Notes: generated by a model from the sequence alone, not told the origin. A stretch of 59,497 nt of DNA from Dehalococcoidia bacterium (GCA_009839725.1 VXPF01000006.1:1-59497), one strand, 5' to 3'; positions 18,141-26,850 are shown, numbered from the stretch's first letter. Made by a program: numbers and translations.

Positions 18141-19028
18141 CTACGGGCGGACGCCCGTCAGCTTGGCCAGGGCGAGGGTGTTGAAGAGCGCGAGGCCCGC
18201 GTACCACTTCACCCGCAGGCGCGTCGCGTCCTTCGTCTCCAGCGCGCCCACACGGTCGACGGAGAGGCCGCTCGGAGCGGACAGCCCCGCCAGGGCGCCG
18301 TCGCCGAACTGCATCGCGTACACCGTCGAGGCGTCGCGGCTGCTGCCCGCCGTCTGCGCGTCGCTGATGTAGTCGTTGATGCCGATGGGGATGCCGTCGT
18401 AGTACTGCACCATCCCGCCGAAGTCGTCGCGGCCCGCCTCAAGGAAGGTGCCGGCGTCGCGCGCCAGCTCGTTCAGCTTGCGGCGCGAACGGCGGCTCAT
18501 CAGCAGCATGTGGGGCTGGCCCGGGCGCACCCGGTCGATGAGCTCGTCGAGCTTGGCCAGCGTCAGCGTGGCGCCGTTGTTGCCCATGCTCACCGCCTGG
18601 TCGTTGTCGCACAGCCGCTCGACGCCGTCGAAGCTGTCCGTGTTCGTCGTGCCGTTGCCGCTCACGAACGTCTTGTCGAAGAGCGCCTGCACGGCCCGTG
18701 CCTTCAGCTGGAGCACGGCCGCTTCCAGGTCCTGGATGTTGGAGCGCGTCTCCTTGAGGAAGTTGTCGATGTCGGCGTCGCCGCCGAGGATCTTGAGGGA
18801 CGCCGTCTTCTGGGTGAACGTGGGCGCATCCTCGTCCCAGTCGTCGCCCACGCCGTAGAAGCTGGCGTCCGGGGCGCTGTTCTCGCGGTTGTAGGTGAGG
18901 CCGTTGCCCGTGATCTCGATGAAGGGCAGCCGCTGCAGGATGGGGCTCTCCTCGGCCATCGTCTCGATGACCCCGGCGAGCAGGGTGTCGTTGCTGAGCT
19001 TCGCCGCCTCGGTGAGCGTCAGCGCCAT
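18141..19028 (-). CDS. Phage-type major capsid protein
   Basis: The 295-residue protein begins MALTLTEAAKLSNDTLLAGV and continues with SPILQRLPFIEITGNGLTYN. A helix then reads DADIDNFLKETRSNIQDLEA, and the end is ALFNTLALAKLTGV. This fits the HK97-fold major capsid proteins found in tailed phages of Gram-positive and Chloroflexota hosts. No N-terminal scaffold domain or prohead protease gene is seen. The ATG at 19028 has GGAGGTG about 7 nt upstream. It is divergent from a terminase gene and ends at a strong terminator. No portal, tail or lysis genes are nearby, so it is a prophage remnant, a satellite, or a domesticated pair. Confidence 0.78.
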   Translation of the reverse strand: MALTLTEAAKLSNDTLLAGVIETMAEESPILQRLPFIEITGNGLTYNRENSAPDASFYGVGDDWDEDAPTFTQKTASLKILGGDADIDNFLKETRSNIQDLEAAVLQLKARAVQALFDKTFVSGNGTTNTDSFDGVERLCDNDQAVSMGNNGATLTLAKLDELIDRVRPGQPHMLLMSRRSRRKLNELARDAGTFLEAGRDDFGGMVQYYDGIPIGINDYISDAQTAGSSRDASTVYAMQFGDGALAGLSAPSGLSVDRVGALETKDATRLRVKWYAGLALFNTLALAKLTGVRP

Positions 19029-19145
19029 GAATCGCACCTCCAGGTGTTCGTGCTGGCGCCACGATCGCCCCGCCGCCATCCACCTCCGACCCCGCCCTGT
19101 CACCGCCACCTCCCACTTGCCCCGCCGCCCCTCAACCCTCTCCCC

Positions 19146-20519
19146 GTGCCCGACCCGCTCCTCGCCCTGCCCCGCGGTCCCTCCCTGCGCGCCTACCAGT
19201 CGCGTGTCCTGCGCGGCCTCCTGCGCGCCATCGCGAGCCGCCCCGCCGCCCCCCTGACGGTGATGATGCCGCGGCAGTCCGGCAAGAACGAGATCGCCGC
19301 CGCCCTCGTCGCATTCCTCCTGCGGACGCACGCCGTCGCCGGCGGAACCGTCGTCGTCTGCGCGCCAACGCTCGACCCGCAGGCGCGCATCAGCGCCGAG
19401 CGCGTCCGCGCCGCCCTGGCGGCTACCGACGCGCTCGTGCCCGCTGCCGGCCGCAGCCGCTCGCGGGGCGACGCCATCGCGGTGGGCCGCGCACGGGCTG
19501 CGTTGCTCAGCGCCAACCCGCAGGCGAGCGTCGCCGGGCACACCGCCTCCATCGCGCTCATCGCCGACGAGGCGCAGGACATCGATGAAACGTGGTTCAA
19601 CCGCCAGTTCCGGCCCATGGCGGCCAGCACCGGCGCGCCCACGATCCTCTTCGGGACGGCCTGGAACGGGCGCACCCTCCTCGAACGGGCCGCCGAGGCG
19701 AACCGCGCCCGCGATGCCGCTATCCCGCTCGGCCCTCGCCGCCACCACCAGGCCGGCTGGCGCGAAGTTGCCACCGTGCTGCCTGCCTACGGCGCCTACG
19801 TCGAGGCGGAGCGGGAGCGGCTGGGCGCTTCGCATCCGCTCTTCCTGAGCCAGTACGAGCTTGCGCCCGGCGAGGTCGCAGGCCGCCTGCTCACGCGGGA
19901 CCTGCTCGCCGCGATCGAAGGCGGCCACGACCCGCTTGCCGCGCCCGAGTCGGGAGAGCGCTACGTCGCCGGGCTCGATTTCGGTGGGGAAGGAGCGGAC
20001 GCGGACGCCACGGTCCTCACCATCGCTCGCGTCGAGGCGGCCGGGGGCGGCGGCGTGCCTGGCTGCGCCGTGGTCGCGCAACGCGAGTGGCGTGGCGAGC
20101 CGTACGCCCGCGTCCTCGAAGACGTCCGCGCCCTCGATCGCGCCTGGCAGTTCGACCGCGTTTCTGCCGATGCGACCGGTCTGGGCGCCCCGCTCGTGGC
20201 GCAGCTCCGCCCGCAGTTCGGCGGCCGCCTCGACGAGGTGGTATTCACCTCAGCCTCGAAGAGCGCGCTCGGCTACGCCCTCCTCGCCGCCGCCCGCACG
20301 GGACGCCTCGCCCTGCCGCGCAGCGACGGCAGCCTCGAAGCTGTCCGCTGTCGCGAGGAGCTGGCGGCCTGCGGAGCATCGCTCGCGCTGGGAGGCCGGC
20401 TCGCCTGGGGGAACGACCGCGGGCACGACGACTACGTCGTGTCGCTCGCCCTCTGCCTGCACGCGGTCGAGACGGCGGGCCCGCCCCGTGTAGCGGTCGG
20501 GAGGGCCCGGCACTCGTGA
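19146..20519 (+). CDS. Phage terminase large subunit
   Basis: This 457-residue packaging motor protein has an ATPase domain with Walker A MMPRQSGKNE (about residue 40) and Walker B/DEAQ motif ALIADEAQDID (about residue 140). A GTAWNG coupling motif follows. The C-terminal RNase H-like nuclease has three acidic blocks: AGLDFGGEG, VSADATGLG and GHDDYVVSLAL. Both active sites look intact. The GTG at 19146 is the first sensible start; the open frame extends far upstream only because it runs antisense to the capsid gene. No small terminase or portal gene is present. The 117-bp divergent gap is pyrimidine-rich with no clear promoter. Confidence 0.85.
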   Translation: MPDPLLALPRGPSLRAYQSRVLRGLLRAIASRPAAPLTVMMPRQSGKNEIAAALVAFLLRTHAVAGGTVVVCAPTLDPQARISAERVRAALAATDALVPAAGRSRSRGDAIAVGRARAALLSANPQASVAGHTASIALIADEAQDIDETWFNRQFRPMAASTGAPTILFGTAWNGRTLLERAAEANRARDAAIPLGPRRHHQAGWREVATVLPAYGAYVEAERERLGASHPLFLSQYELAPGEVAGRLLTRDLLAAIEGGHDPLAAPESGERYVAGLDFGGEGADADATVLTIARVEAAGGGGVPGCAVVAQREWRGEPYARVLEDVRALDRAWQFDRVSADATGLGAPLVAQLRPQFGGRLDEVVFTSASKSALGYALLAAARTGRLALPRSDGSLEAVRCREELAACGASLALGGRLAWGNDRGHDDYVVSLALCLHAVETAGPPRVAVGRARHS

Positions 20520-20528
20520 CCACAATGG

Positions 20529-20557
20529 TTGTACGGAAGTGGTACTGTATGTAGTAT
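20529..20557 (+). promoter_or_regulatory. hicAB promoter with overlapping operator
   Basis: TTGTAC (20529-20534) and TAGTAT (20552-20557) are spaced 17 bp apart, a good sigma70 promoter 8 bp before hicA. The inverted repeat TACT-N6-AGTA (20543-20556) overlaps the -10. That matches autorepression by a HicB-type DNA-binding antitoxin. Confidence 0.6.
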
Positions 20558-20564
20558 CATCGCG

Positions 20565-20813
20565 ATGGCGAGGCGGGAGCGGCGCATCGAGCGGCTTCGC
20601 CGTTCCCAGACCGATGTCTCGCCGGAGCAGTTAAGGACGGCGCTCGAGTCGGTGGGCTTTACCTTGGTCAATGTCACGGGGAGTCACTACCGCTACTCTC
20701 ATCCGGACCTGGTCCGCGATGTGACCATCCCGTACCGCAGGCCCCTCAAGCGGATATACGTGCAAAACGCGCTCAAGGCCATAGATGAGGTAACCAGCGA
20801 TGACGACAACTGA
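20565..20813 (+). CDS. hicA: HicA-type mRNA interferase toxin
   Basis: This 82-residue protein has the HicA double-stranded-RNA-binding-like fold. It carries LRTALESVGFTLVNVTGSHYRY, where the His of the GSH motif is the catalytic residue. VTIPYRRPLKRIYVQNALKAI follows. It is a ribosome-independent RNA cleaver in the family. The ATG at 20565 follows a clear promoter; the frame opens earlier at 20529 but that codon lies within the promoter. The toxin gene comes first and overlaps the antitoxin by 14 bp. The locus is less GC-rich than its surroundings. Confidence 0.85.
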   Translation: MARRERRIERLRRSQTDVSPEQLRTALESVGFTLVNVTGSHYRYSHPDLVRDVTIPYRRPLKRIYVQNALKAIDEVTSDDDN

Positions 20814-21270
20814 AGAGACTGCGCCTCCCCGGACAGAGCCGCACGACCCGATGGATGACCCGGAGATTGCCGCAAGGGTCGCGGAGTACCTGGAGCTGCC
20901 CTATACGATCAGCTTGGTGTACGACACGTCGGGAGGACCACCGGCGTGGGTTGTCTGGGTGGAGGAACTGCCCGGGTGTATCAGCCAGGGAGACACGGCC
21001 GAAGAAGCCACCGAGATGATCCGCGAGGCTATGGAACTCTGGATCGGTGGCCACATCGAAGAAGGCTGGGAAGTCCCGCCGCCAAAGGATCGCTTCACCG
21101 AGCACAGCGGGAAGTTCCAGGTGCGCCTGCCGGTCGGCCTCCACGGGAAGCTGGCAGCCGTTGCGGGCGACGAGGGTGTCTCCCTGAACCAGCTCGTGAC
21201 CGCCATCCTCGCCGAGGGCGTCGGCTGGCGGCCCGCAGGGGAACGCAAGCGCAAACGTTCCCGCACCTGA
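20800..21270 (+). CDS. hicB: HicB-type antitoxin with ribbon-helix-helix domain
   Basis: This 156-residue protein has the HicB partial-RNase-H fold: LPYTISLVYDTSG, then VEELPGCISQGDTAEEAT, then IREAMELWIGGHIEEGWEVPPP. An RHH/Arc-like DNA-binding domain follows (KFQVRLPVGLHGKLAAVAG, VSLNQLVTAILAEG). The second domain fits the palindrome in the hicA promoter. The start overlaps the hicA stop by 14 bp. The C-terminus is basic. Together the genes form a complete toxin-antitoxin module next to the phage-like pair. Confidence 0.88.
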   Translation: MTTTEETAPPRTEPHDPMDDPEIAARVAEYLELPYTISLVYDTSGGPPAWVVWVEELPGCISQGDTAEEATEMIREAMELWIGGHIEEGWEVPPPKDRFTEHSGKFQVRLPVGLHGKLAAVAGDEGVSLNQLVTAILAEGVGWRPAGERKRKRSRT

Positions 21271-21295
21271 CCTGCCCGTCCTCTATGCTTGCTGC

Positions 21296-21769
21296 ATGCC
21301 CGAGCAGTACGTCGCCACCGATAAGCGCACCGGCCTCGAGGTCGCCGTAACCGGGGAGTTCCCGCCGCACCACGACGACCGCATTCGCATCGCCCGCACC
21401 TGCACACTCTTCACACGGCTCCTCGCCACCATCCTCTCCAACACGAGCGAGAGCGACCGCCGCGAGCAGTTCGTCGCCATCGAGACGCAGCTCGAGGTGG
21501 CCGAGGCGCTCATCCGTGGTGACCTCGCGGAGGTCCAGAGGCTCCTGCAACAGACCATGGAGCGCATGGGCCTCGGTCCGGACGAGCTCGACGAGGTCGC
21601 TCGCCGCATCCTGAAGGAATTCGGCGAGGACGGCCCCCCCGACCTCGGCAACATCGGCGACCTCCGCCCCGACTCGCCGCTGCCACCCCTCGACGACATC
21701 GACATCGACCTCCCGCCGGACGATGGCTCCGGCAAGGGCGACGACACGCCCCTCGACGATCGCCTCTAG
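21296..21769 (+). CDS. Hypothetical protein with acidic C-terminal tail
   Basis: Family not recognised. The 157 residues start MPEQYVATDKRTGLEVAVTG. They include a hydrophobic helix (ARTCTLFTRLLATIL) and a helical middle (EVAEALIRGDLAEVQRLLQQ, DELDEVARRILKEFG). The last 45 residues form a proline- and aspartate-rich disordered tail. It begins 25 bp after hicB on the same strand, so it could be co-transcribed, although its GC bias matches the chromosome rather than hicAB. The hydrophilic tail could bind a partner protein. No catalytic motif is evident. Confidence 0.6.
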   Translation: MPEQYVATDKRTGLEVAVTGEFPPHHDDRIRIARTCTLFTRLLATILSNTSESDRREQFVAIETQLEVAEALIRGDLAEVQRLLQQTMERMGLGPDELDEVARRILKEFGEDGPPDLGNIGDLRPDSPLPPLDDIDIDLPPDDGSGKGDDTPLDDRL

Positions 21770-21808
21770 TCCGGCCCGGCGCCGCAGGAACCGTGCGGGT
21801 CGAGGTCG

Positions 21809-22213
21809 CTACTCGGCGGTCAGATCAAGGTTCCCGAACGCTTCCATCGCGATCGAGGTCGCGATGAGGATGGCGATCACCAGGAGTGTGTTCGGGGCGG
21901 CGGTCAGGATGACGGCCAGGGGCCTCGGGAGCGCGTCGCTCCAGTGGGGCTTGCCCGTCTCCGAGAGTAGTGGCTGTGTCCCCGCCGCCGCTTGCCGCGC
22001 TTCGATCAGGGCTCGCCGCAGCCTCCGGCGTCGTGGCTGTTCCCAGCCGAGCTCCCAGAGCGCAACCGCCCCCAGCAGGGCGAGGCCCAGGAACCACCCT
22101 CCGGCGAAGACGCGAAGGGCCACGATGCCGATGACGGCGCCCCCGGCCAGCAGGAGGGCAGCTACCACCCCTCCGCTGGGAGTCGGTGGGTCGAGGTCCC
22201 GGAACCAGCGCAC
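21809..22213 (-). CDS. Small membrane protein, unknown
   Basis: The 134 residues begin at a GTG. Two or three hydrophobic segments lie at about 15-35 (GGVVAALLLAGGAVIGIVAL), 38-53 and 100-125. A basic loop (QPRRRRLRRALIEARQ) between them is predicted to be cytoplasmic. No family recognised. It follows clpS on the same strand with a 18-bp gap and could be the last gene of that transcript. Confidence 0.65.
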   Translation of the reverse strand: MRWFRDLDPPTPSGGVVAALLLAGGAVIGIVALRVFAGGWFLGLALLGAVALWELGWEQPRRRRLRRALIEARQAAAGTQPLLSETGKPHWSDALPRPLAVILTAAPNTLLVIAILIATSIAMEAFGNLDLTAE

Positions 22214-22231
22214 CCCATGAGCGTAGCACCA

Positions 22232-22543
22232 CTACACGGGCTCGATGGTGGCGGTGAGCCCGCACGACTCAAGCGCCCCGCGGTAGTGCTCTGCAGCCTC
22301 CTTCGGGCACTCGATCACCGTCGCCTTCCCCTCGTTGTGCGCCTCGATCATGATTGCCGCTGCCGCCTCGACCGTCAGGGAGGGCACGCAGCGCACAAGC
22401 GACTCGACCACGTGATCCATCGTGTTGTGCTCGTCGTTGTGGAGGATGACCCGGTAGGGCGGGATCAGCGCCAGCAGCGCCTCCTCGTCGAGGTCCGTCT
22501 CCGGGAGCGCCGGTTCCGTGGCGCGCGGTGGCGGCGCGATCAT
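22232..22543 (-). CDS. clpS: ATP-dependent Clp protease adaptor
   Basis: This 103-residue ClpS has a flexible N-terminal extension and the conserved core [20 protein letters not shown] (residues 30-50). The core includes the Asn-Asp-x-x-x-Thr-Met residues that bind N-end-rule substrates. The usual [16 protein letters not shown] surface for ClpA/ClpC docking follows. It hands N-degron proteins to the Clp unfoldase. The start overlaps the upstream CoA-ligase-like gene by ATGA (22540-22543). No clp ATPase gene is in the window. Confidence 0.93.
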   Translation of the reverse strand: MIAPPPRATEPALPETDLDEEALLALIPPYRVILHNDEHNTMDHVVESLVRCVPSLTVEAAAAIMIEAHNEGKATVIECPKEAAEHYRGALESCGLTATIEPV

Positions 22544-23943
22544 CGCGGCGCGAGCCTCCCCAGCGCCAGGGCCGCCCGCTCGACCGTGGGGAAAACGGCC
22601 AGCCCCGCCTCGACCAGCTCCTCGCGCACCGAGTCGATGAGCGTTCGCTGCCACTCGGCCGTCATCTCCGTCGCCCCCAGCACAACCGCGATAGGGATTG
22701 GCGACGCCTCGATCGCTTCCCGCAGTCGCGTGCAGGCGTGGCGCAGCCGCCCCTCCGCCTCGGGCCGCCCCAGGAACCACTCCTCCCCCACGTTGGCGAT
22801 GCCGGCGTCGTAGGCGCCCGAGCCAGCCATCATCGCGAGCAGGCCGTTCGCCGAGAGCCCGCTCCCCGCCAGGATCGACTGGTCGACGGGGTTTCGAACC
22901 CAGTCCGCGAGCGTGGGGGCGCGCTCCGCGACCCGCTCGCGCACGTCCGCGGGCAGGGGCGGCAACGCCAGCTCCTGCGCCGCGCAGGCATCCGCCGATT
23001 GCACGCTGCGTCCGCCGCCGCCGCCGGCAACCGCCACCCGCCGTCCCCCGGGGCGTTCCAGCAAGGAGGCGCCGACCATGAGGTCGAGAAGTTGCTCCTG
23101 GCTGTGCGCCTCGATGGCGCCCGCCTGCCGCAGCATCCCCGACCAGATCGCCGCCTGGCCCGCGAGCGCGGCCGTGTGCGAGGCGGCCGCCCCCGCCCCC
23201 TCCGCCGATCGCCCGGCCTTCTGGATCACCACCGGCTTGCGAGCCGCCGCCCGCCGCAGCCCTTCGTAGAACCCTCGCCCGTCGGCCACGCCCTCCACGT
23301 AGGCCCCGATGACCGCCGTCTCGGGATCGTCGGCGAGCCAGGCGAGCAGTTCGCCGGGCGTCAGGTCGAGTCCGTTGCCGTAGTTCGCCACCTTGCCGAA
23401 GCGCAACCCCCGCGCCACCCCCCGGATGACCACCTCGACGGCGTTGTTCCCGCTCTGGCTCAGGAAGGCGACGCCCCCGCCGACCCGGGGAAGGTCGGGT
23501 CGGAAGGCGATGCGTCCTGCCGGGTGATAGATGCCCAGGCCGTTCGGCCCGAGCAGGCGCACGCCTCGTGCCTTCGCCCGCGCCTCGATCTCCTCCTCCA
23601 GCGACGCCGCGTCGGCGTCGCCGGTCTCGCTCAGCCGGCCCGTGAAGAGGTGCAGGAAGGGGATCCGGGCCTCGCCGCAGGCCTCCACGACGTCCGGCAC
23701 CCCGGTCGCGGGGATGCAGCAGATCACGAGATCGACGGCTCCGGGAACCTCCCCGAGGCTCGGGTAGGCGCGGTAGCCTGCGACTTCGTCCGCCCGCGGG
23801 TTGATGGGGTAGACCTCGCCCTCGAAGCCGAACTCCCGCAGCGCCCGCACGTAGTCGTGCCCCGGCGAGTCGACGTTCGTGGAGGCGCCCACCACGGCCA
23901 CTGCGCGCGGCGAGAAGAGCCGGTCAAGGTCCTGTCCGGGCAT
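22540..23943 (-). CDS. ADP-forming acyl-CoA synthetase alpha-subunit-like protein
   Basis: The 467-residue protein has a CoA-binding Rossmann domain ([35 protein letters not shown]). A succinyl-CoA-ligase-like domain follows ([26 protein letters not shown]). Its phosphohistidine loop is [11 protein letters not shown], with the expected His. In bacteria and archaea these enzymes need a beta (ATP-grasp) domain, fused or separate, and none is adjacent. The ATG at 23943 gives a normal N-terminus. It is translationally coupled to clpS. The physiological substrate is unknown. Confidence 0.82.
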   Translation of the reverse strand: MPGQDLDRLFSPRAVAVVGASTNVDSPGHDYVRALREFGFEGEVYPINPRADEVAGYRAYPSLGEVPGAVDLVICCIPATGVPDVVEACGEARIPFLHLFTGRLSETGDADAASLEEEIEARAKARGVRLLGPNGLGIYHPAGRIAFRPDLPRVGGGVAFLSQSGNNAVEVVIRGVARGLRFGKVANYGNGLDLTPGELLAWLADDPETAVIGAYVEGVADGRGFYEGLRRAAARKPVVIQKAGRSAEGAGAAASHTAALAGQAAIWSGMLRQAGAIEAHSQEQLLDLMVGASLLERPGGRRVAVAGGGGGRSVQSADACAAQELALPPLPADVRERVAERAPTLADWVRNPVDQSILAGSGLSANGLLAMMAGSGAYDAGIANVGEEWFLGRPEAEGRLRHACTRLREAIEASPIPIAVVLGATEMTAEWQRTLIDSVREELVEAGLAVFPTVERAALALGRLAPR

Positions 23944-24003
23944 GGCGCGATTGTAGGCCCCGCCTCGCTACGCTCCCGCGGCCGGACCCGCTACCCTGTT
24001 TGC

Positions 24004-24918
24004 ATGACCGCGATGACGGGCCGCAAGCCCGACTGGCTGCGGGTGCGCTTCCCCGTGGGGGGCGGCTACGAGCGCCTGCGCGACCTGATGCGCGAGCAGG
24101 AGCTCCACACCGTCTGCGAGGAGGCGCGCTGTCCCAACATCGGCGACTGCTGGAACCGCGGGACGGCCACCTTCATGATCCTCGGTGACACCTGCACCCG
24201 CTCCTGCGGCTTCTGCGCCGTCACCACCGGGCGTCCGGGCGAGCTCGACCTGGGCGAGCCGAAGCGCGTCGCCTTCGCCATCCAGCGTATGGACCTGCGC
24301 CACGCCGTCATCACCAGCGTGAACCGCGACGACGTCGCCGACGGCGGCTCCGGCATCTTCGCCGAGACGATTCGCTGGACGCGCCGCCTCTCGCCCGATA
24401 CCACGATCGAGGTGCTCATCCCCGACTTCATGGGCGACTGGGACGCCCTCCAGACGGTGCTGGACGCCGCTCCCGAGATACTGAACCACAACACCGAGAC
24501 CGTTCCCCGCCTCTACGGCCGCGTGCGTCCCAAGGCGAAGTACGAGCGCTCCCTCGAGCTGCTCCGGCGGGCGAAGGCGGCCGCTCCCGAGCGCCTCACG
24601 AAGAGCGGCCTCATGGCTGGCCTCGGGGAGTCGAAGGACGAGTTGCTCGCCGTCTTCCAGGACCTGCGCGCCAGCGACGTCGACATCCTCACGCTCGGCC
24701 AGTACCTGCGCCCCGACCAGCACCACCTCCCCATCGAGCGCTACTACCACCCCGACGAGTTCGACGAGCTGGGCGAGGCGGCGCGCAGGATGGGCTTCGC
24801 CCACGTTGAGTCGGGGCCCCTGGTGCGGAGCTCCTACCACGCCGAGGAGCAAGCCGCCCCCGTCCTCCCCCTCCGCCCCGTCGCCGCCGGCGACGAACTC
24901 CTCCCGCTCGTGGACTAA
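24004..24918 (+). CDS. lipA: Lipoyl synthase
   Basis: This 304-residue radical SAM enzyme inserts two sulfurs into protein-bound octanoate. The auxiliary cluster ligands are [12 protein letters not shown] (C-x4-C-x5-C). The SAM cluster ligands are CTRSCGFC (C-x3-C-x2-C). The C-terminal RSSYHAE supplies the serine ligand, so all functional residues are present. The start at 24004 is the first of two nearby ATGs. It is divergent from the CoA-ligase-like gene. lipB is not in the window. Confidence 0.97.
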   Translation: MTAMTGRKPDWLRVRFPVGGGYERLRDLMREQELHTVCEEARCPNIGDCWNRGTATFMILGDTCTRSCGFCAVTTGRPGELDLGEPKRVAFAIQRMDLRHAVITSVNRDDVADGGSGIFAETIRWTRRLSPDTTIEVLIPDFMGDWDALQTVLDAAPEILNHNTETVPRLYGRVRPKAKYERSLELLRRAKAAAPERLTKSGLMAGLGESKDELLAVFQDLRASDVDILTLGQYLRPDQHHLPIERYYHPDEFDELGEAARRMGFAHVESGPLVRSSYHAEEQAAPVLPLRPVAAGDELLPLVD

Positions 24919-24921
24919 CCC

Positions 24922-25809
24922 CTACTCCCGTACTAGCGCCGGAATGTCCGCCAGCGCCTCGGCGACGTGGACCCCGGCAGTGCGCAGCATCGAGGCCTTC
25001 GCAGCCGCGCTGTCCTCGTCGCGCTGGACGAGCGCGCCCGCGTGGCCGAAGCGCACCCCCGGCATCTCCGCCATGAAGTTCCCCGCGATGAAGCTCACGA
25101 TGCGCAGGCGCGTCCCCCGCTCCCGGATGCTCTCGACCAGCTCCGCCTCCATTGCGCCTCCCGGCTCGCTGAAGGTGACGACCGCCTCTGTCTCCGGGTC
25201 CGCCTCGAAGAGGGGCAGGAGGCTGGCGAAGGAGGAGCCCGTGATCGGATCGCCGCCGATGGAGATGGCCGTCGAGACGCCGAGGCCGTGCTGCGCCAGC
25301 AAGCTCGCGATCTCCGTCGTCATGCCCCCCGAGCGCGACATGATGCCAACCGACCCCGGCACGAAGCTCCGGCCCGTGTCGGCGGCGGGACCGCCCACGC
25401 TCCCCACCTTCGTCTTCCCCGGGGCGATGAGCCCCATGCTGTTCGGCCCGATGACCCGCACGCCCTCGCGCGCCGCCAACTCGACCACTTGCGCCGCGTC
25501 CAGCCGCGGGACCCGCTCCGTCACGATGACGACGAGCGGGATGCCGTAGGCGATGCACTCGAAGGCCGCGTCGCGCAGAGCGCGTGACGGCACGGCGATG
25601 ACGGCCGCATCCGGCTCGTGCGCCTCCACCGCCTCCCGCACCGTGTCGTAGACCGGTACGCCGTGCACGTCGCGCCCGCCGCGCCCGGGCGTGACGCCCG
25701 CCACCACCTGCCCGCCGTAGTCGAGTATGTCGCGCGTGAAGGAGACGGCCTCCCGTCCCGTGATGCCGAGCACGAGGATGCGCGTCGCCTCGTCGATGAG
25801 GATGCTCAC
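24922..25809 (-). CDS. Succinyl-CoA synthetase alpha-subunit-like protein
   Basis: The 295 residues resemble SucD. The CoA-binding N-terminal domain reads ILVLGITGREAVSFTRDI and VAGVTPGRGG. The ligase domain has RVIGPNSMGLIAPG, VGIMSRSGGMTTEIAS and the phosphohistidine motif GVRFGHAGALV. No sucC-like beta subunit is adjacent, so it either pairs with a distant partner or has another role. A GTG start overlaps the DNA glycosylase stop by GTGA (25806-25809), implying co-translation with a repair gene, an odd pairing. It converges on lipA with 3 bp between stops. Confidence 0.85.
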   Translation of the reverse strand: MSILIDEATRILVLGITGREAVSFTRDILDYGGQVVAGVTPGRGGRDVHGVPVYDTVREAVEAHEPDAAVIAVPSRALRDAAFECIAYGIPLVVIVTERVPRLDAAQVVELAAREGVRVIGPNSMGLIAPGKTKVGSVGGPAADTGRSFVPGSVGIMSRSGGMTTEIASLLAQHGLGVSTAISIGGDPITGSSFASLLPLFEADPETEAVVTFSEPGGAMEAELVESIRERGTRLRIVSFIAGNFMAEMPGVRFGHAGALVQRDEDSAAAKASMLRTAGVHVAEALADIPALVRE

Positions 25810-26474
25810 GCGGGCCCTCCGATCGGCAGGGTCACGTCCTCGCTGCGCCACAGGTACCAGCAGGCGAGGGTCGCCCAGGGGTGCCAGGGCTTCCCGATGC
25901 GCTCGACCTCGTCGGGAGTCGCCGGAGCGTCGAGGCCGTAGAGGCGCATCATCGCGCGGTTCAGGCCCACGTCGGCCGTGGGGAGCACGTCCGGGCGGCG
26001 GAGTTGGAACATCAGGAACATCTGCGCCGTCCAGCGCCCGATGCCGCGCACGGGCAGCAGGTGTGCGATGACCTCCTCGTCGCTCCACTCCCCGAAGCGC
26101 TCGACGCTGAGCTTGCCCTCGGCGAAGTGCGCCGCCAGGTCGCGAAGCGCTGCGGCCTTCTGCCGCGAGACGCCGGCCGATCGCATCGCCTCGTCGTCGA
26201 TGCTCAGCACCTCCCCGGGTTGGGGGAAGAAGCCGTCCACGGCGTCTTCTGCCGTCGCGCCCTCGCGGAACAGCGCCACGAAGCGCCCCAGGATCGTGCT
26301 CGCCGCCTTGCCGCTGAGCTGCTGGAAGATGATCGAGCGCGCCAGCGCCTGGAACGCCGTCGGCGACGGCTCCCGCAGCCGCGGCGGCCCCACCGCCTCG
26401 ATGACCATCGCCATCACGTCGTCTGCCCGGCGCAAGTGCGCCAGCGCCCGTTCCGCCTCGATCGTCGCCGCCAC
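25806..26474 (-). CDS. DNA-3-methyladenine glycosylase II (AlkA-like)
   Basis: This 222-residue HhH-GPD superfamily enzyme excises alkylated bases. FQALARSIIFQQLSGKAAST precedes the helix-hairpin-helix LLPVRGIGRWTAQMFLMFQL. The catalytic aspartate follows in LPTADVGLNRAM. There is no C-terminal iron-sulfur loop, which fits AlkA/MAG rather than MutY or Nth. I chose the GTG at 26474; ATG starts further upstream would add low-complexity residues. It is co-translated with the SucD-like gene. Confidence 0.87.
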   Translation of the reverse strand: MAATIEAERALAHLRRADDVMAMVIEAVGPPRLREPSPTAFQALARSIIFQQLSGKAASTILGRFVALFREGATAEDAVDGFFPQPGEVLSIDDEAMRSAGVSRQKAAALRDLAAHFAEGKLSVERFGEWSDEEVIAHLLPVRGIGRWTAQMFLMFQLRRPDVLPTADVGLNRAMMRLYGLDAPATPDEVERIGKPWHPWATLACWYLWRSEDVTLPIGGPA

Positions 26475-26550
26475 CCGAGGAAGGTAGCGGCTGCCGGGGG
26501 CAGGCGCGACTCTGTCCCTCTCCTCTACGATCGCTGCGAGGCCAAGAACG

Positions 26551-26850
26551 ATGACCACTACCAAGCTCTCGCCCATTCACCCCGGAGAGGTGCTGCCCGA
26601 GGAGTTCCTGAGCCCGCTGGGCCTTAGCCAGTACCGGCTGGCGAAGGACATCAACGTGCCGCCGCGGCGAATCAACGAGATCGTCCACGGCACGCGCGCA
26701 GTCTCCGCGAACACGGCCCTGCGCCTCGCGCGCTACTTCGGTGTTTCCGAACGCTTCTGGCTGAACCTCCAGGCCCAGTACGACCTGGATGTCGAGCGCG
26801 ACCGCCTCGGCGACCGCCTGGAGGTGGAGGTCACGCCCCGCGCGGGCTAG
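26551..26850 (+). CDS. higA: HigA-family HTH antitoxin
   Basis: This 99-residue XRE-type protein carries the HigA signature. SPIHPGEVLPEEFLSPLGLS leads into the helix-turn-helix QYRLAKDINVPPRRINEIVH. NTALRLARYFGVSERFWLNL follows. Normally a HigB RNase gene precedes it, but nothing HigB-like fits the short space upstream. It may be a solitary regulator or the survivor of a broken pair. Its stop shares CTAG with the convergent MmcQ-like gene. Confidence 0.85.
   Translation: MTTTKLSPIHPGEVLPEEFLSPLGLSQYRLAKDINVPPRRINEIVHGTRAVSANTALRLARYFGVSERFWLNLQAQYDLDVERDRLGDRLEVEVTPRAG

Noticed and set aside
18141-19028. Encapsulin rather than phage capsid
   Set aside because: The N-terminal sequence resembles phage capsid proteins, the neighbour is a terminase, and no cargo enzyme with a targeting tail is adjacent.
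19029-20081. N-terminal extension of the capsid gene on the minus strand
   Set aside because: It lies antisense to the terminase motifs, and the Shine-Dalgarno GGAGGTG sits just before the ATG at 19028.
22880-22905. GGTTTCGAACCC resembling a tRNA T-arm
   Set aside because: It is coding sequence of the CoA-ligase-like gene (WVRNPVDQ region), with no acceptor or anticodon arms around it.
26475-26550. Remnant of a higB gene before higA
   Set aside because: The few residues readable here do not match the HigB C-terminus, and the space is too short for a gene.
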